A DNA stretch of 35,000 nt from Chrysomallon squamiferum (lineage: Eukaryota; Mollusca; Gastropoda; Neomphalida; Peltospiridae), in NCBI GenBank assembly GCA_012295275.1, contig CM022672.1, positions 14,430,495 to 14,465,494 of the forward strand, read 5' to 3'. The notes beneath the pieces were generated by a model that saw only the letters and a program-made list of their open reading frames with translations, had not been told where the DNA came from and did not search any database. Position numbers and translations under genes: made by a program. This document shows positions 1 through 13,535 of the stretch, one piece after another. The first letter of the stretch is position 1. Every line of letters starts with the position of its first letter.

Positions 1-424
1 AGGATTATTCTGGACACTGAGATGAAACTGAACGAGTCCCAGAAACTCGCCCAGGACAAGCAGGTGGAAGCCTTCGCCCTGAACCGCCGTCTGCTGCACG
101 CCGAGCACAAAGTGGCTCTTCTGGAACGGGAGAGAAGGGTCCTGAAGAACCAGCTGAAAGACAAGACGTACCTGCTGCGAGGAGCGACTGCGAACGCGAC
201 AGAGTCCACCTCGAAGATAACGAGGATAGAGGAGCAGCTCCTCACTCTGGTCAGATCGGAAAACAACCTGAAGGAAGTTCTGATGACGTGTGAGCTTCTG
301 AAAAACCAAACCGAGGCTGAGTTGAAGGTTTACAAACACAAAGCGAACCACATCCTTGCAAAACAGAAAATCCTCAAAGGGAATCTAAGAATACGAGAAC
401 GAGAACTCATAGACTGCTATTCAG
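1..424 (+). CDS. Coiled-coil exon, 5' partial (possible N-terminal part of the MAM protein)
   Basis: The frame is open from base 1, where codons for R-I-I-L-D-T-E precede the first Met at 22, so the exon probably starts outside the window and Met22 need not be the initiator. It encodes about 141 residues of charged, leucine-heptad sequence typical of an alpha-helical coiled coil, with no signal peptide or membrane segment. Three N-glycosylation sequons are visible (LNES, ANAT, KNQT). A Cys lies next to the end of the helix (ELIDCYS), which could form an interchain disulphide; together these suggest an extracellular oligomerising stalk. The exon ends at CAG|GTAGGT, a strong donor, leaving one base of a split codon (phase 1). 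Frame and codon use look coding. The family was not recognised. It may join the MAM exon at 6760 (phase compatible), or belong to a separate gene whose later exons were not found. Confidence 0.72.
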
Positions 425-1636
425 GTAGGTTTCCTATAAGTAATCTTAGTTCATTCAAACAGCAAACTAGGCTTTACAACACCATTTAAAATGCATAGAA
501 TCTTTTAACACTGCTGTTTAAAATAGACAGAGTAACCTTCAGAAATGCTGTTTATATTTTATAGAGCCAAAATTTAAAAATATTAATTAAAATGTAAACA
601 GATAATTTAGTGTGCTATTTAAAATATTTCATACCCATGTTCTTGATATTTTGCTGTGTGCTTTATGTTAATATCATATTTATAAAAAGTTAAGACGATG
701 ATGGTTTAGATGATGGTTATAAAGGAACGCCAGTAAGAAAACGTAAGATCACGTGAGGTACAGTTTCACTTTCAAAACGGAACCATTCAGTTTTATCAGT
801 CTTTGTTTCAGAATACATCTACCACTGAAATATTCAATACTTTCCTCACTCCTTTAAATGCAGGGCAGTGCGTACCGCTTCGTTAATCTATAAAAGATAT
901 GTTAATACAGAGTATACTCACTGGAAATGTATGGTATTAGTCTTTTAACATATTGCATACAAAAAATGATAACAACTGTATAAAATATTAAAGGTTTTGA
1001 TGGTCATTATAAATGAGGAGAATTTCTACGTTTTAATAAAGTGATTAACATTTATATTACTGCGAATAACTGCGTATTTTTTTTTTAACGAGACATTTGT
1101 TTGTTAGCAGTTGTTTATTTGTGTATGTTGTTTTTCTACATCTTATCTCTCTGTTAGATCCGGGGAATCATAATTATATATCATTAAATATACAAAAGTA
1201 TACAACTGAGCCAAGTCGGGCGTTAACAATTGTTAAAAAAAAAAAAAAAAAAAAAAAAGACAAAGAGTCTTAACAATAAATACTCTACTTGAGTGACCTT
1301 TACGAATAGCTAAAGCATGTATATGCGGGTTTTTTTATGTGTTTGTTTGTGTTTTTTAAAGATAATTGTTTCGTTTATGAAAACAAGCCTTGGAATTGGT
1401 CAGTGTAAAGTTCCTGCAGGAAGACCAGTGATTAATGACAGCAAGCAGTTTGCTTGTCGTTCTGCATTTCTCACCATCCGATTTCTGGTGGAACATGCAT
1501 CATTGGTGTCAAAAAATGCAGTTTAAGTGAAATTAATGCATTTTATCGTCTATGGTTATTTATTGTTTTCTGTCTAGATGGTTTCGTTCAAGAAATTTTC
1601 CATAATTCAATATGACTTGAGTGAAATTACTCTGGG

Positions 1637-1826
<190 letters not shown>

Positions 1827-2092
1827 TAAATGTGGCTACTTAATAGGGCACTATTACAGAAAAAAGTCGACACTGTTAACGCATCATTAACACGGACAGA
1901 ACCTCACCTGAATCTCGCGTCACACCCACTTCAGTCCAACTTGTCTTTATTTCCTAGATCAGTATCATCTCTCGGTTTTATCACGTATATCAAAGCAATT
2001 ACTTCTGTTATCTTGTCCACGTGAGAGCATCCTGACTAAGTCATGCGAGAAGAAGAATAAAAAAAAAGAAAAAAGATGGAACAGGGGACAAT

Positions 2093-2320
2093 ATGTTTGT
2101 GTGCGAGTGTCCGTGCGTGTACATGTGTGTGTGTGTGTGTGTGTGTGTGCGTGATTACTTTTGTTATCTTGTCCACGTAAGATCATCCTGTCTCAATCTT
2201 GCGAGGAGATTAAGAAAAAGAGGGGAAAAAAGGGGGACAGACAATATGTTAGTGTGTGTGTGCGTGTGCGTGTGTCTGTGCATGTGCGAGTGTCTGTGCG
2301 TCTTGGTGTTTGCGTGCATG
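2093..2320. repeat. GT-rich imperfect microsatellite
   Basis: A pure (GT)n core at about 2124-2148 lies among imperfect TGTG/GTGCG repeats. The block contains two related segments: TTGTTATCTTGTCCACGT occurs at 2007-2024 and again at 2161-2178, followed each time by a similar purine-rich stretch. This is a local tandem duplication with a period of about 154 bp. Confidence 0.85.
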
Positions 2321-2680
2321 ATAGAAAAAGAAGGAGAGAGATATAATTGGAATATGACAAGAGATCCGTCCGTCTGTCAGTTTCTCTCTCTCTCATACAC
2401 ACAGACACACACACATCTTGCTATACATGTTGATACTCACATATGTCTGTATAACCATTTTTATGCGGGTATATGTGTACCAATACTACTGTATATATAT
2501 ATTTGTATGTGTATGCATGCACTCATGTAGGTACAGAACATTTTCTATAATACGGCTGATAGACGATGACTGAGTCGAGATTTTCCCGCACACAAACACA
2601 ATCATGTGAAAACGATATGGAAATAAGTCGTTTATTTTGCTATCATGGGATTGAGTTAAACTAATATTTTCCAGCTGTAA

Positions 2681-2717
<37 letters not shown>

Positions 2718-3363
2718 CCCCTAATATATTATTATGTGCAGAAGTCGCTTTGTTCAAAGATTCCTGTTTCAGAAGCAAGTAACCGATCTCCGAGGCCTCT
2801 GCGCAAAGAGGCAAAGGAAAAAGAGCCGAAAAGGAAAAATAAAACTAAGTTTATCAATCTGCTGGTAATGTAGCGTTTCGTTGCTTGCGGAAACACCCGA
2901 TAAACAATATTACTCTTTATCAAAAGATTTTCGTAAATATTCCGCTTTTCGTAATTTTTTTTTTTTTTTTTTTTTACCTCCATGCTTGTCTAATCCAAAA
3001 AAAAAAAAAAAAAGAGAATAATTTATGTACAAAACGGTTGAGTGTTACGCTAATAGCTGGCTCAAACTTTGAAATAAAATGAAACGAGTCGTGATGTTTC
3101 TCTCACACGTAGAGAAATAAAAATGCTCAGAGTGTGTGATTTATGTCCGACATGTGTGAAATATTAATGTTAAATAAACAATACGGCATTCTTCTTTTTT
3201 AAAAACATCTCTGACACTGATTCGGAGACGTGAAAGCCAATGCAGATCTTACTGTATCACCGGCTTCACAGAAATGTGAGCTCCAGTCGGAGATGTCATA
3301 GCGCACACTGTAACAGACTCAGTCCGTTTAGGACTTTTTCCTAATAAAGTCACTGTCCCACTA

Positions 3364-3389
3364 TCGTTATTGTTGTTATTATTATTATA

Positions 3390-3424
<35 letters not shown>

Positions 3425-3645
3425 CATCATCATTATCACATTATTATTATTATCATCATCACATTATTATTATTATTTTATTATTATTATTAATAGCATC
3501 ATGATCATATTATTATTAATATTGTTCTTGTTTTTATCATCATCATCATCATCATCATCATCACATTATTGTTATTATTATTGTTGTTGTTAATGTTATT
3601 ATCATCATCATCATATTATTATTATGATTATTAAAGTTATTATGA
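3364..3645. repeat. ATT/ATC trinucleotide compound microsatellite
   Basis: About 280 bp of interrupted TTA/TTG/TCA repeats, with a pure (ATC)n run near 3536-3563. Confidence 0.95.
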
Positions 3646-3744
3646 GTTTTGCCATCTGTGGGAGGGTTCATATCAAACCTTCCCTTGCTTTGTCTTTTAT
3701 TATAGTATTCACATCGTTACATACCCTGTTCATACCTCTCTACT

Positions 3745-3747
3745 TAT

Positions 3748-3778
<31 letters not shown>

Positions 3779-3862
3779 ATCATATACATATATGTATCAA
3801 TATTAATATATATACATTAATACGTACATACATACATACATATATACATACATACAGTATAA
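3745..3862. repeat. AT/ACAT microsatellite
   Basis: (TA)n followed by interrupted CATA/TACA tetranucleotides. Confidence 0.9.
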
Positions 3863-4345
3863 CTATATATGCTATTTTAATGTCATTTGTATCACCTGAC
3901 ACAAGTATACATCCACATTGACTATTGTGTATATTTTCCCCGTAATCATTTGGTGAAAATATTCCTAAGCTTTAATTTTAGATTTTTATGAATCACTGAA
4001 GTTTTAATTTTAGGCTGATCTTTTGTGTGCTATCACAGATGAAAAAAGATAAACAGTTCTCGCGTTTCATACAATCTCACGCACCGACGCACCCCAACTG
4101 CTTCTCCTTTGTGCGTTACTTAGTCTGTAGTATTTAATCTCATTTCGCTACAATTTCGTAGATTCGTTATTGCAGTGAACAGTCGACTACCCACCTTGAA
4201 CTGTTCATTTTCCTCTGTCAGTTTCGCATGAAGTATGAACTGATACACAAAAGACGTATTTTCTGTCCCACAATCCACGGCTGGGGTTATTAATATTCAT
4301 ATCAGCCACCCTTTACATGCTGTTAATGATGAACAAGTGTGGGTA

Positions 4346-4379
4346 TTATTATTATTATTATTATTTTTTTTTTTTTTTT
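4346..4379. repeat. (ATT)n followed by T-run
   Basis: Short ATT array running into a T-run. A second T-run lies at 4408-4419. Confidence 0.85.
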
Positions 4380-4738
4380 GTTCGGCCCCCAAGAATCTGT
4401 AAATAGTTTTTTTTTTTTTACGCAGGTTATCATGCTCTAAGTCGGATCTAATGTCAAGGTCAGATTAATAAAGAGTTTAAATAAGAGTGGTACACAAAAC
4501 TCTAGCTTGATTTGATATGTAACAGTAAATATGTATGAACCTATCATTTATACTGTGTGTATGTATGTATGTTTGTGTGTGTGTGTGTCTGTGTGTCTGT
4601 GTGTACGTGCGTGTCTCTTTGTTTATGAATATATGCGTTTGTCTGTTTGTAGTCACTGGATTTAGCTTAGTTCTGTTAACCATGTGAATGACTGTATCAG
4701 CGTGTATTATAAACATTTTGAATGGAACATGTCTTACT

Positions 4739-4860
<122 letters not shown>

Positions 4861-5788
4861 TCTGTCGATCTCACCCACACACACACACAAACACATGATG
4901 TTGGAATGGAGTAATCGGGTTAATGCTGAAACTATGTTATTAACAGATGTCTTTAAAATAAAACAAATATTTGTACTAAAACGGAGCTTTGAATCTTCCT
5001 GTTATCCCGGAAACAACCATTGTCGGTAAAACTTTTTCTTTTTATTGCATTCAGATTTTGATATATATCAATATAAATAAAACAACAACAACAACAAACA
5101 TATAAAAGAAGAAGAAGAAGTAATCCATTCACCTACATCACAGAAAAAAGAAAAAGAAAAAGAAATTAATTAATTAACATTTGTTTGTTTTGTTTTTTTT
5201 TTTATTCAAGTTGTGTGTGTGGTTTATAAAAATCATTTTTATTATTCTTTTTTTCTTTCTTTCTTTTTATGTATTTAAGAAAGTTTTTAAAATAGCAGAA
5301 CTGAATAGACAACATCTTTGATGTTAAAAGAAATTTACTTTACAGGGTTTATTTTGTTGCTAGATTCAAAGAATAGAAATGTATATTTCTAAAAACCTCT
5401 TTTTTCATAGTATTGGTCCCGCGTGTGTTTTTCTGTTTTAGATCATAAACTGAAGATTCTTAGTGCAATTTTTTTTTTTTTTTTTTTTTTAAGTTCTTTA
5501 ACTTTCTTTGAAGAAAGTTTTTGCATTTGAAAGACAATAACAAAAACTGTTTTAAATTAAAAATATTTTTTTGAGAAAAATATATATTACGGTTATTTTC
5601 TTCTTAGACACGTTTTTGCATTTTTTTTTTCATTCTAAATAACAGCAAGACACAGAGAGAGTGAGAGGGAATGAGAGGGAATGAGAGAGAGCGAGAGAAA
5701 GAGAGAAAGTCGAAGAAACCGAAAAGAGAGTAAAACAGAGTGAATAATAAATATGATACACACGCAAATAATAACAATACTACTACTA

Positions 5789-5818
5789 ATAATAAATAAA
5801 TAAATAAATAAATAAATT
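5789..5818. repeat. (AAAT)n microsatellite
   Basis: Short AAAT array preceded by a TACTAC/TAATAA interrupted run. Confidence 0.85.
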
Positions 5819-6450
5819 AACACCATAAAGTAAACAAGTAAGTAACAAATAAGTATATAAAGAAATGATTTAATTTGGTTAAGAAAGAAGCATCTGTATT
5901 AAAATATACATATGGATACGCACGCCCACACGAAAGTATTTTCCAAGAACAGTAGAAATCTTTTCTCCTTTGCTCGGTAACAAAACTTTGTATTCCGAGA
6001 TCTTGATGTTATGCCTTTTGTTATCTGTGGTCCAGAATTTCTTAATATCATAGAGTTTTTCCTTTTTTCTTTCTTTCTTTCCTTCTTCTTCTTCTTCATA
6101 TTGTTTTAAAGAATAACTTTTGACTCTAAATGTTAAGATATTACGAAACATCTTTAGCATAATTTTTTTTTTTATCTAATACATAACGACTGTATATCAA
6201 ATATTATAATCTAACACCAAGTGATATCGATACTGTAGAATGTACTGGAATATTTACGTGATTACGTATTTCAGTTTTAAAAAAAAAAAAAAAAAAAAAA
6301 AAATGACATTAACAGTGAATTATGTCATTGAGGTTTTGCTGGATCCACAACGGAAATGCAACTAAATTATCATGAAAGTGAAAAAAAATATACGTATTTT
6401 TCAAAATAGTTTAAAAAATGTTTTACTATGAAAACTAAAATCCAAAGAGA

Positions 6451-6490
<40 letters not shown>

Positions 6491-6552
6491 TATAATAAAA
6501 TTGAAATTTCGTAATATGATGCATTATTATATTGCCCGGTTATTCTGTTTTG

Positions 6553-6642
6553 TATTATATTATATTATATTATATTATATTATATTATATTATATTATAT
6601 TATATTATATTATATTATATTATGTTATATTATATTATATTA
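6553..6642. repeat. Pentanucleotide (TATAT/ATATT) satellite
   Basis: About 90 bp with a strict 5-bp period and one substitution near 6624. It lies about 120 bp upstream of the MAM splice acceptor; the sequence between drifts into ATCAT-like degenerate copies. Confidence 0.95.
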
Positions 6643-6759
6643 AATATATATGACATTAGATTATGTAACATCATATCATATATCATCATATCATACAATA
6701 TTATCTCATATCATATTAATAGCATATCATATAATATTATTTATCATTCTATATTTCAG

Positions 6760-6918
6760 CTAAAACGCAGTCTTTTTGTGGATTTGAGGATCCAAACATC
6801 TGCGGCTTCACCCAAGAAAAATACACGGACTTCTTCGACTGGATTCGGGTCAAAGGTGAAACTCCCTCGGGAAACACCGGTCCAGGAAATGGTGACCACA
6901 CGTGTGGAACAAAGACGG
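6760..6918 (+). CDS. MAM exon 1: CxFE...CGF and DHT-GT motifs
   Basis: Starts after TATATTTCAG in phase 1 and ends ACGG|GTATAA in phase 1. It encodes the N-terminal third of the MAM fold: FCGFEDPNICGF (the conserved first two cysteines), FFDWIRVKG, then TPSGNTGP and GDHTCGTKTG, all close to the family consensus. An alternative acceptor (ACGCAG at 6770) would change the phase and is less likely. The Cys in DHTC is additional to the usual four MAM cysteines and could be free or pair outside the domain. Confidence 0.88.
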
Positions 6919-7028
6919 GTATAAACCAGTTTAACTGTATCTGTACATTCACACGAGAATATGTCGATTCCCCGTGTAACAACCACAACAACAACAATAA
7001 TATATATATTTTTTTTTTTCAGTTTTGT

Positions 7029-7165
7029 TTGTGTGTGTGTGTGGGTGTGTGTAATAATAATAATAATAATAACAATAATAATAATAACAATAATAACAAT
7101 AATAATAATATCAACAACAACAACAAACAACAACAAACAAACAAACAAACAAACAAAAATAAATA
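7029..7165. repeat. (GT)n then AAT/AAC/AAAC array
   Basis: GT run (7029-7052) joined to interrupted AAT and AAC trinucleotides and a short AAAC run, all inside MAM intron 1. Confidence 0.95.
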
Positions 7166-7687
7166 AAAATAAAAATAATGGATTTGGCGGGTTATTTCCC
7201 ATTCTAGTCAATGCCCCATGATAGATTTAACAGATACAAACGATTTGGATGATTTTCCTGTCTATTTTAATAAAGGACAATACAAAAGACAACTCGATTC
7301 TTAAACTCAAACCTACCGATCATTTCCACAGACTGGTAACACATACATTTCAAACAGATACAAAAACTTTAGAACCTTCAATTTTACGAGTGTAAATTTT
7401 GATTAAATATCACCACAGACAAACAAACACACCATAGAAAGAAAAAAAAAACATACTGGTGAACTATTCATGTTTTTAAAAAAATGAAGGAGATTTACAC
7501 TGAGTCTGTGAAAAATAGGAAAGGCCGCATCGCTTAAAGAAAGAAATTAATTTAAATGGTTTTGTGTATACAGAGATAAATTAATTCACTATGTAGGTCA
7601 CACCATTTTGAGTTAGAAATTAATTTTCTTTTAGCAGTCTGCAGTAAATTTCCATTTCATGCCACATAATATGAAGGTACTTTATAT

Positions 7688-7762
7688 GTACTTACTATTA
7701 TTATTATTATTGTTGTTTTTTGCCATCGTTATTACTGTTATAAATATTATTATTATTATAAA

Positions 7763-7799
<37 letters not shown>

Positions 7800-8022
7800 A
7801 AAATTATGATTATTATTGTTGTTGTTGCCATTGTTATTACTATTACAAATATTTATTATTATTATTGTTATTATTATTGTTATTATTATTACTTGTGATC
7901 ATACTGTTGTGTTGTTATTATTGTTATTATTATTATTATTTATGATGTTTCTGTTGTGTGTTTGTTGTTGTTGTTATTATTATTATTGTTTATGCTGTTG
8001 TGTTGTTGTTGTTATTGTATTA
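7688..8022. repeat. TTA/TTG trinucleotide array abutting an exon
   Basis: About 335 bp of interrupted TTA and TTG units. It reaches within about 10 bp of the exon at 8031 and so overlaps the expected polypyrimidine tract. Confidence 0.95.
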
Positions 8023-8030
8023 TTTTACAG

Positions 8031-8182
8031 GTCACTTCATGTACATCGAGGCGTCAGCAAAAGGACGCGGTAACAACGCCATCATGTACTCCCCCCTCTA
8101 CCGCGGCATGGAGGAACAATGCATCGCCTTTTTCTACAACATGAACGGCCGCAATGTCGGCACCCTCAACGTCTATGCAAAG
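8031..8182 (+). CDS. MAM exon 2: central strands
   Basis: Starts after TTTTACAG; its first two bases complete Gly from exon 1. It encodes GHFMYIEASAKG, the SPLYRGMEEQC strand with the third conserved Cys, then FFYNMNG and VGTLNVYAK, a very good match to the MAM core (MYIEAS, C-x-F-x-Y-M-G, G-L-V). It ends AAG|GTCGGT in phase 0. This is a weaker donor; using the nearby AAC|GTAATC instead would add about six residues to a loop. Confidence 0.9.
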
Positions 8183-9523
<1,341 letters not shown>

Positions 9524-9634
9524 GCCCGAGGTGCGGAGCTGTTTTCAGTGTGGAGGGCATATGGTAACCAAGGAGACGTGTGGTCGGAAGCTCGACTTGG
9601 AATACCGAAGGAACTGGCTAGAGCGGGATATCAG
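9524..9634 (+). CDS. MAM exon 3: GNQG-W strand
   Basis: 37 codons in phase 0-0 between CCTTGCAG and CAG|GTAAAT. It encodes ELFSVWRAYGNQGDVWSEA and ends RAGYQ, matching the conserved W-x(4)-G-N-Q-G-x-x-W signature in the last third of MAM domains. Confidence 0.9.
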
Positions 9635-9647
9635 GTAAATAATAAAA

Positions 9648-9689
<42 letters not shown>

Positions 9690-9983
9690 TAATTAAAAAC
9701 CCAGTCATAATGATGATGACAATGATAGCAGAGGTGGTAGTAGTTTCAATAGCAGTAGTTGTGGTAGTATCGGTAGTAGTAGTAGTAGTAGCAGTAATAC
9801 TAATTGTAGTAATAATGGTGGTGATGATAACAGCAGTAGTGGTACTGATAGTAATAAGAGTGATAGCATCAGAAGCACTAAAAATCGCGGTGATAGCAAA
9901 AAACACGAGTAACAATAACGGTACACGAGGTGGTAATATTTTTCGCAAAAAAATCGAATCAAATGTTAATGTTTCGATTTCAG
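9635..9983 (+). other. MAM intron 3, mostly trinucleotide repeat
   Basis: GTAAAT...GATTTCAG, 349 bp. An ATA/AAT array (9641-9695) starts almost at the donor, and a degenerate GTA/GTG array (about 9725-9860) fills the middle. Confidence 0.88.
9641..9860. repeat. AAT then GTA/GTG degenerate arrays
   Basis: Two trinucleotide families side by side. Open frames on both strands here (Val-, Thr- and Leu-rich) are products of the repeat. Confidence 0.93.
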
Positions 9984-10283
9984 ATCGCATTCGAAGGGAT
10001 TACGGAAAGTGGTTACCAAGGAGATATCTCTATCGATGACATATCGGTCACGAGCGGGCACTGCAAAGTGGACAGCGTCATCAAGTCTGTGCGGGTGGCG
10101 CTCAACACGACTATTCTCGAAAAGGCCAGCAAGTCTTTCGCGCGGAAAATCAAACGAGGCAGTCGCCGTTCTCGTAAACGTCAAAAAGCTAAGACGCCAG
10201 CGCTGGCGAAGACAACAGCACGGATGACGACGACAAGCACACCAACGCCGAAGACTCCACAACAGAGACGTGCAAACAACTAG
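9984..10283 (+). CDS. MAM exon 4 (terminal): domain end and basic Thr/Pro-rich tail
   Basis: Starts after GATTTCAG in phase 0 with IAFEGITESGYQGDISIDDI, the highly characteristic closing strands of MAM (F-E-G-...-Y-x-G-D-I-A-I-D-D-I), then SGHC with the final conserved Cys. After that the protein becomes non-globular: VALNTT (N-glycosylation sequon), then a basic cluster with RKIKR, SRRSRKRQK, then TTARMTTTSTPTPKTP (mucin-like, possible O-glycosylation) and RRANN before TAG. The basic stretches fit subtilisin/furin-type cleavage or heparan-sulphate binding, as inference only. The exon is more GC-rich than the surrounding DNA. Confidence 0.9.
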   Translation: MAFEGITESGYQGDISIDDISVTSGHCKVDSVIKSVRVALNTTILEKASKSFARKIKRGSRRSRKRQKAKTPALAKTTARMTTTSTPTPKTPQQRRANN

Positions 10284-10478
10284 GCCGAGAGCCCAGATTC
10301 GTGAAGAAATTCATTATTTGTCACTGGAAGCTTTATGGAAAAAGGGTGGTGGTGTTAGTTGTTTATTGGGGAGGTCGTTAACACCTTTGGCAACATCAGT
10401 TAGTCAGTTTGAATGTTTGCGACTAAGGGGACTGAGCATTACCCACGTTTCCGTATAACTTTGGGACGGAGTGCAGAT

Positions 10479-10484
10479 AATAAA
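10479..10484 (+). terminator. Polyadenylation signal AATAAA (MAM gene)
   Basis: Canonical AATAAA 195 bp after the TAG stop, in non-repetitive sequence. Confidence 0.55.
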
Positions 10485-10922
10485 GACAGGGCGAATCGGC
10501 TTATTTCTATATCTGTGGAAAGTGATTTTTACTTGTAATCACGGATATAAATCTCAAAGTTAAAAACAAAGCACAAAATTAAACTGTCTTTTTACGTTAT
10601 CAGTTGTGTTCTAGCAGAGAATGTGAAGAAAACCTCAACTAATGGATTCTCTTAGTAATTTCAGCACTGACAGTTCTTAATATGTTTTATATACATGAGG
10701 GTAAAAATTGTTACCTTGACACGGCTATACGTATAAGCCTTTAGAATAGGTTAAGCCTGATCGTTTTTCGTGGCTTAAATTATTATTGTTATTTAAAATA
10801 TATTTGTAATTTCATTTGTACTGTGTTGAATGTTATTAGATTTTAGTTCAGAGATGAAACTGTAACCGTTTCGTTTTGTAAATATTGTATAGTATACATA
10901 GGAAAATGCATTAAAAAGTTAC

Positions 10923-10925
<3 letters not shown>

Positions 10926-11010
<85 letters not shown>
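10926..11010. repeat. (CT)n microsatellite
   Basis: 85 bp of pure CT, about 640 bp after the MAM stop and beyond its poly-A signal. Confidence 0.98.
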
Positions 11011-11014
<4 letters not shown>

Positions 11015-11791
11015 GTCCTGTCTGTCCCTGCGTCCCTCCCTCTGTCGCTTTCTCTCTCAGGGTTTTCCAAGGCTTATATGAACCGGTTCACTGATGCTGG
11101 ATAACTCGTAGACTGAACTATTTACGTATTTGTATTTCTCTGTAACTGGTCACTTGTTCGAGAATTCGAACACACATGAGGTTCAAAATTGTAAAATCCT
11201 AATTTGTGTAGTGAGTATAAAATATTTCAAATCATTATAAACACACGCTTGAATAGTACCTTTAAGTAAAAGATATATAAGAGCGACCACAAACATCTAT
11301 CTGTAACGAAAAAGAAAAAGAAAAAAAAAAATTATTCAGTTTCATCTAATAGCTCTGATGTAGCGAAACATGTAATATATTTTATACATTATTATATATA
11401 ATTAGCTCAGGGTAATTTTGCTTAGTTCATTTTCTATAGAGCTTACTCTAGAGTGATATTTTAAAAGGTTCTGTATCTTTTTATATTTTACAGCTATTAA
11501 ACACGTTGAATTCTTTTCATCTTTTTATCAGGTTTGTCATCTTTTATGTAAGTCTCCTTTTCAAAACAAGCAATGAAAATGGTACAGTAATGTATTTTTT
11601 TGTAAGGATAGCGTTTAACAGCATTCATTAAAGGCTGTTGGCTGTGAAATGAGTTAGTTGAGACAAACACACAAACACACACCACAAATATTCAGAAAAT
11701 GAAACACAAACATACACAGATATACAAATACACTCATATGCATACGTACACATATAAATTCAGTGATTGAATGCACGGGTTTGTGTATTAC

Positions 11792-11962
<171 letters not shown>

Positions 11963-12433
11963 AGGTATACAAAAAGTCATCATCATAAACTTTAAAACAG
12001 TTTCAAAATTTCTCTATCTTCGTACCATCATGAAACGCTTCATGCTTGTCTGTACGAAATAACAAAGATCAAAGTGAAAATATCGTTCTCCGCACATCTT
12101 CACAATCTTATTGCTTCACTATTAGCAAATAATTTTCGTAAGGACAAATACAGCGTTAAGTTTGAAAAGGTATCTGGGTCATATGTACGTAGCATCATCG
12201 CTACTTGGGAAGGCTGTATGAAGTAACGTGGTAATTTGTATTTGCACATCAAACAGTGAAAACGACAGCTACACACACACGTACCAGTCTGACAACGTTC
12301 CCGTGTGAAAGAAGTGTCCGATGATTTACTCAGTGAAGCATTAATGCATATGTCATTCTATAAGGAAACCGTCTGGGTTTTTATCTTTTTTTAATTAATA
12401 AATCGTTGACATTTTTCTTTCCTTTTTGTTTGT

Positions 12434-12530
12434 TTGTTTCTTATTTATTTATGTGGGTTTATTTATTTAAATATATATTTATTTATGTATGTATGCATTA
12501 TTTATTTATTTATTTATTTATTATTTGTAG
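12434..12530. repeat. TTTA tetranucleotide array (imperfect)
   Basis: Interrupted TTTA/TTTG units, purest at 12500-12522. Confidence 0.9.
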
Positions 12531-13021
12531 ACGGTTTATATATTCCTTCATTATTAACTAAATTATGTAATGATTATATTATATTTTTCTGATCTCCTTT
12601 AAAAAATAATATAATAATACCAAAATCTGTTTGTGTATGTGTATGTGTCTGTGTGTATGTGTGTACATACATACATACAAATGTATTTACACACTGGACA
12701 CACAACACACACACACACACATATATATACAAAGTCATATATATATATATTCTATGTGTTTGAGTATGTGCATACGAACATGCATTTTGATAAGAAAAAA
12801 CCATCCCGACACCAAAGATGCGTGAAAATGTTGTCTGACTGGTGCCTGAGACAGAAAACGAGTCTTGTGAGTGTTTCTCACTTTGAAATTAAAAGTGTCG
12901 CTGGTGTAGATGCTCATTTATTTCGTACACGGAACTGTGGGCGATTTGTGACAAACGACGACGTTACGTCACAGAAATGTGAATAGTGTGAGATCGCTGC
13001 TGAAGCACTTTGAAATCATTT

Positions 13022-13136
13022 ATCTCTCAGTCTATCTCTCTGTCTGTCTGTCTGCCTAGCTCTCTGTCTGTTTGTCTGTCTATCTACCTACTTAAACAAT
13101 TTCCTACCTTTCTCTCTCTGTCTGTCTCTCTCTGTG
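13022..13136. repeat. CTGT/CTCT imperfect microsatellite
   Basis: Two clusters of imperfect TCTG/TCTC units with a short non-repetitive gap. Confidence 0.85.
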
Positions 13137-13363
13137 ATCACGTGAGCACATTTTCCATTAGCTAGCAGATTTCGGTTATTTCCATTAAATTATATTTATT
13201 AAGAAATCATTGGTGAAAAACAAAACATCTTACTGCTGATCTGCATTTGTTGTGCAAGGAGCTGAATAAATAAAGTACAAAAATTAATGCTACCGACTTT
13301 TACAGTTTCATTGCTTTCAGTCACCTAGAACACAGCGTAAAGATCATTAAGAAGACTTCTTTG

Positions 13364-13364
<1 letters not shown>

Positions 13365-13436
<72 letters not shown>
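13365..13436. repeat. (CA)n microsatellite
   Basis: 72 bp of pure CA dinucleotide. Confidence 0.98.
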
Positions 13437-13438
<2 letters not shown>

Positions 13439-13535
13439 GAATGAAAACAAACACGAACCTTGTTACACCATTCATTAATTGATACAGACTTTGTTTCTAA
13501 GACAGATTACTACAGAAGCGGATATTTATAACTGG

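Larger units (their letters stand above)
6919..8030 (+). other. MAM intron 1
   Basis: GTATAA...TATTTTACAG, 1112 bp. It holds GT/AAT/AAC repeats at its 5' end and a long TTA array running up to the acceptor; the middle (7200-7680) is ordinary AT-rich sequence with no recognisable element. Confidence 0.85.

Noticed and set aside
9966-10262. 98-codon minus-strand frame antisense to the MAM terminal exon
   Set aside because: Shadow of the real exon, which matches MAM in the other strand and frame.
12633-12986. 117-codon plus-strand frame
   Set aside because: Its first half is CA/GT repeat; the second half has no motif or credible splice context.
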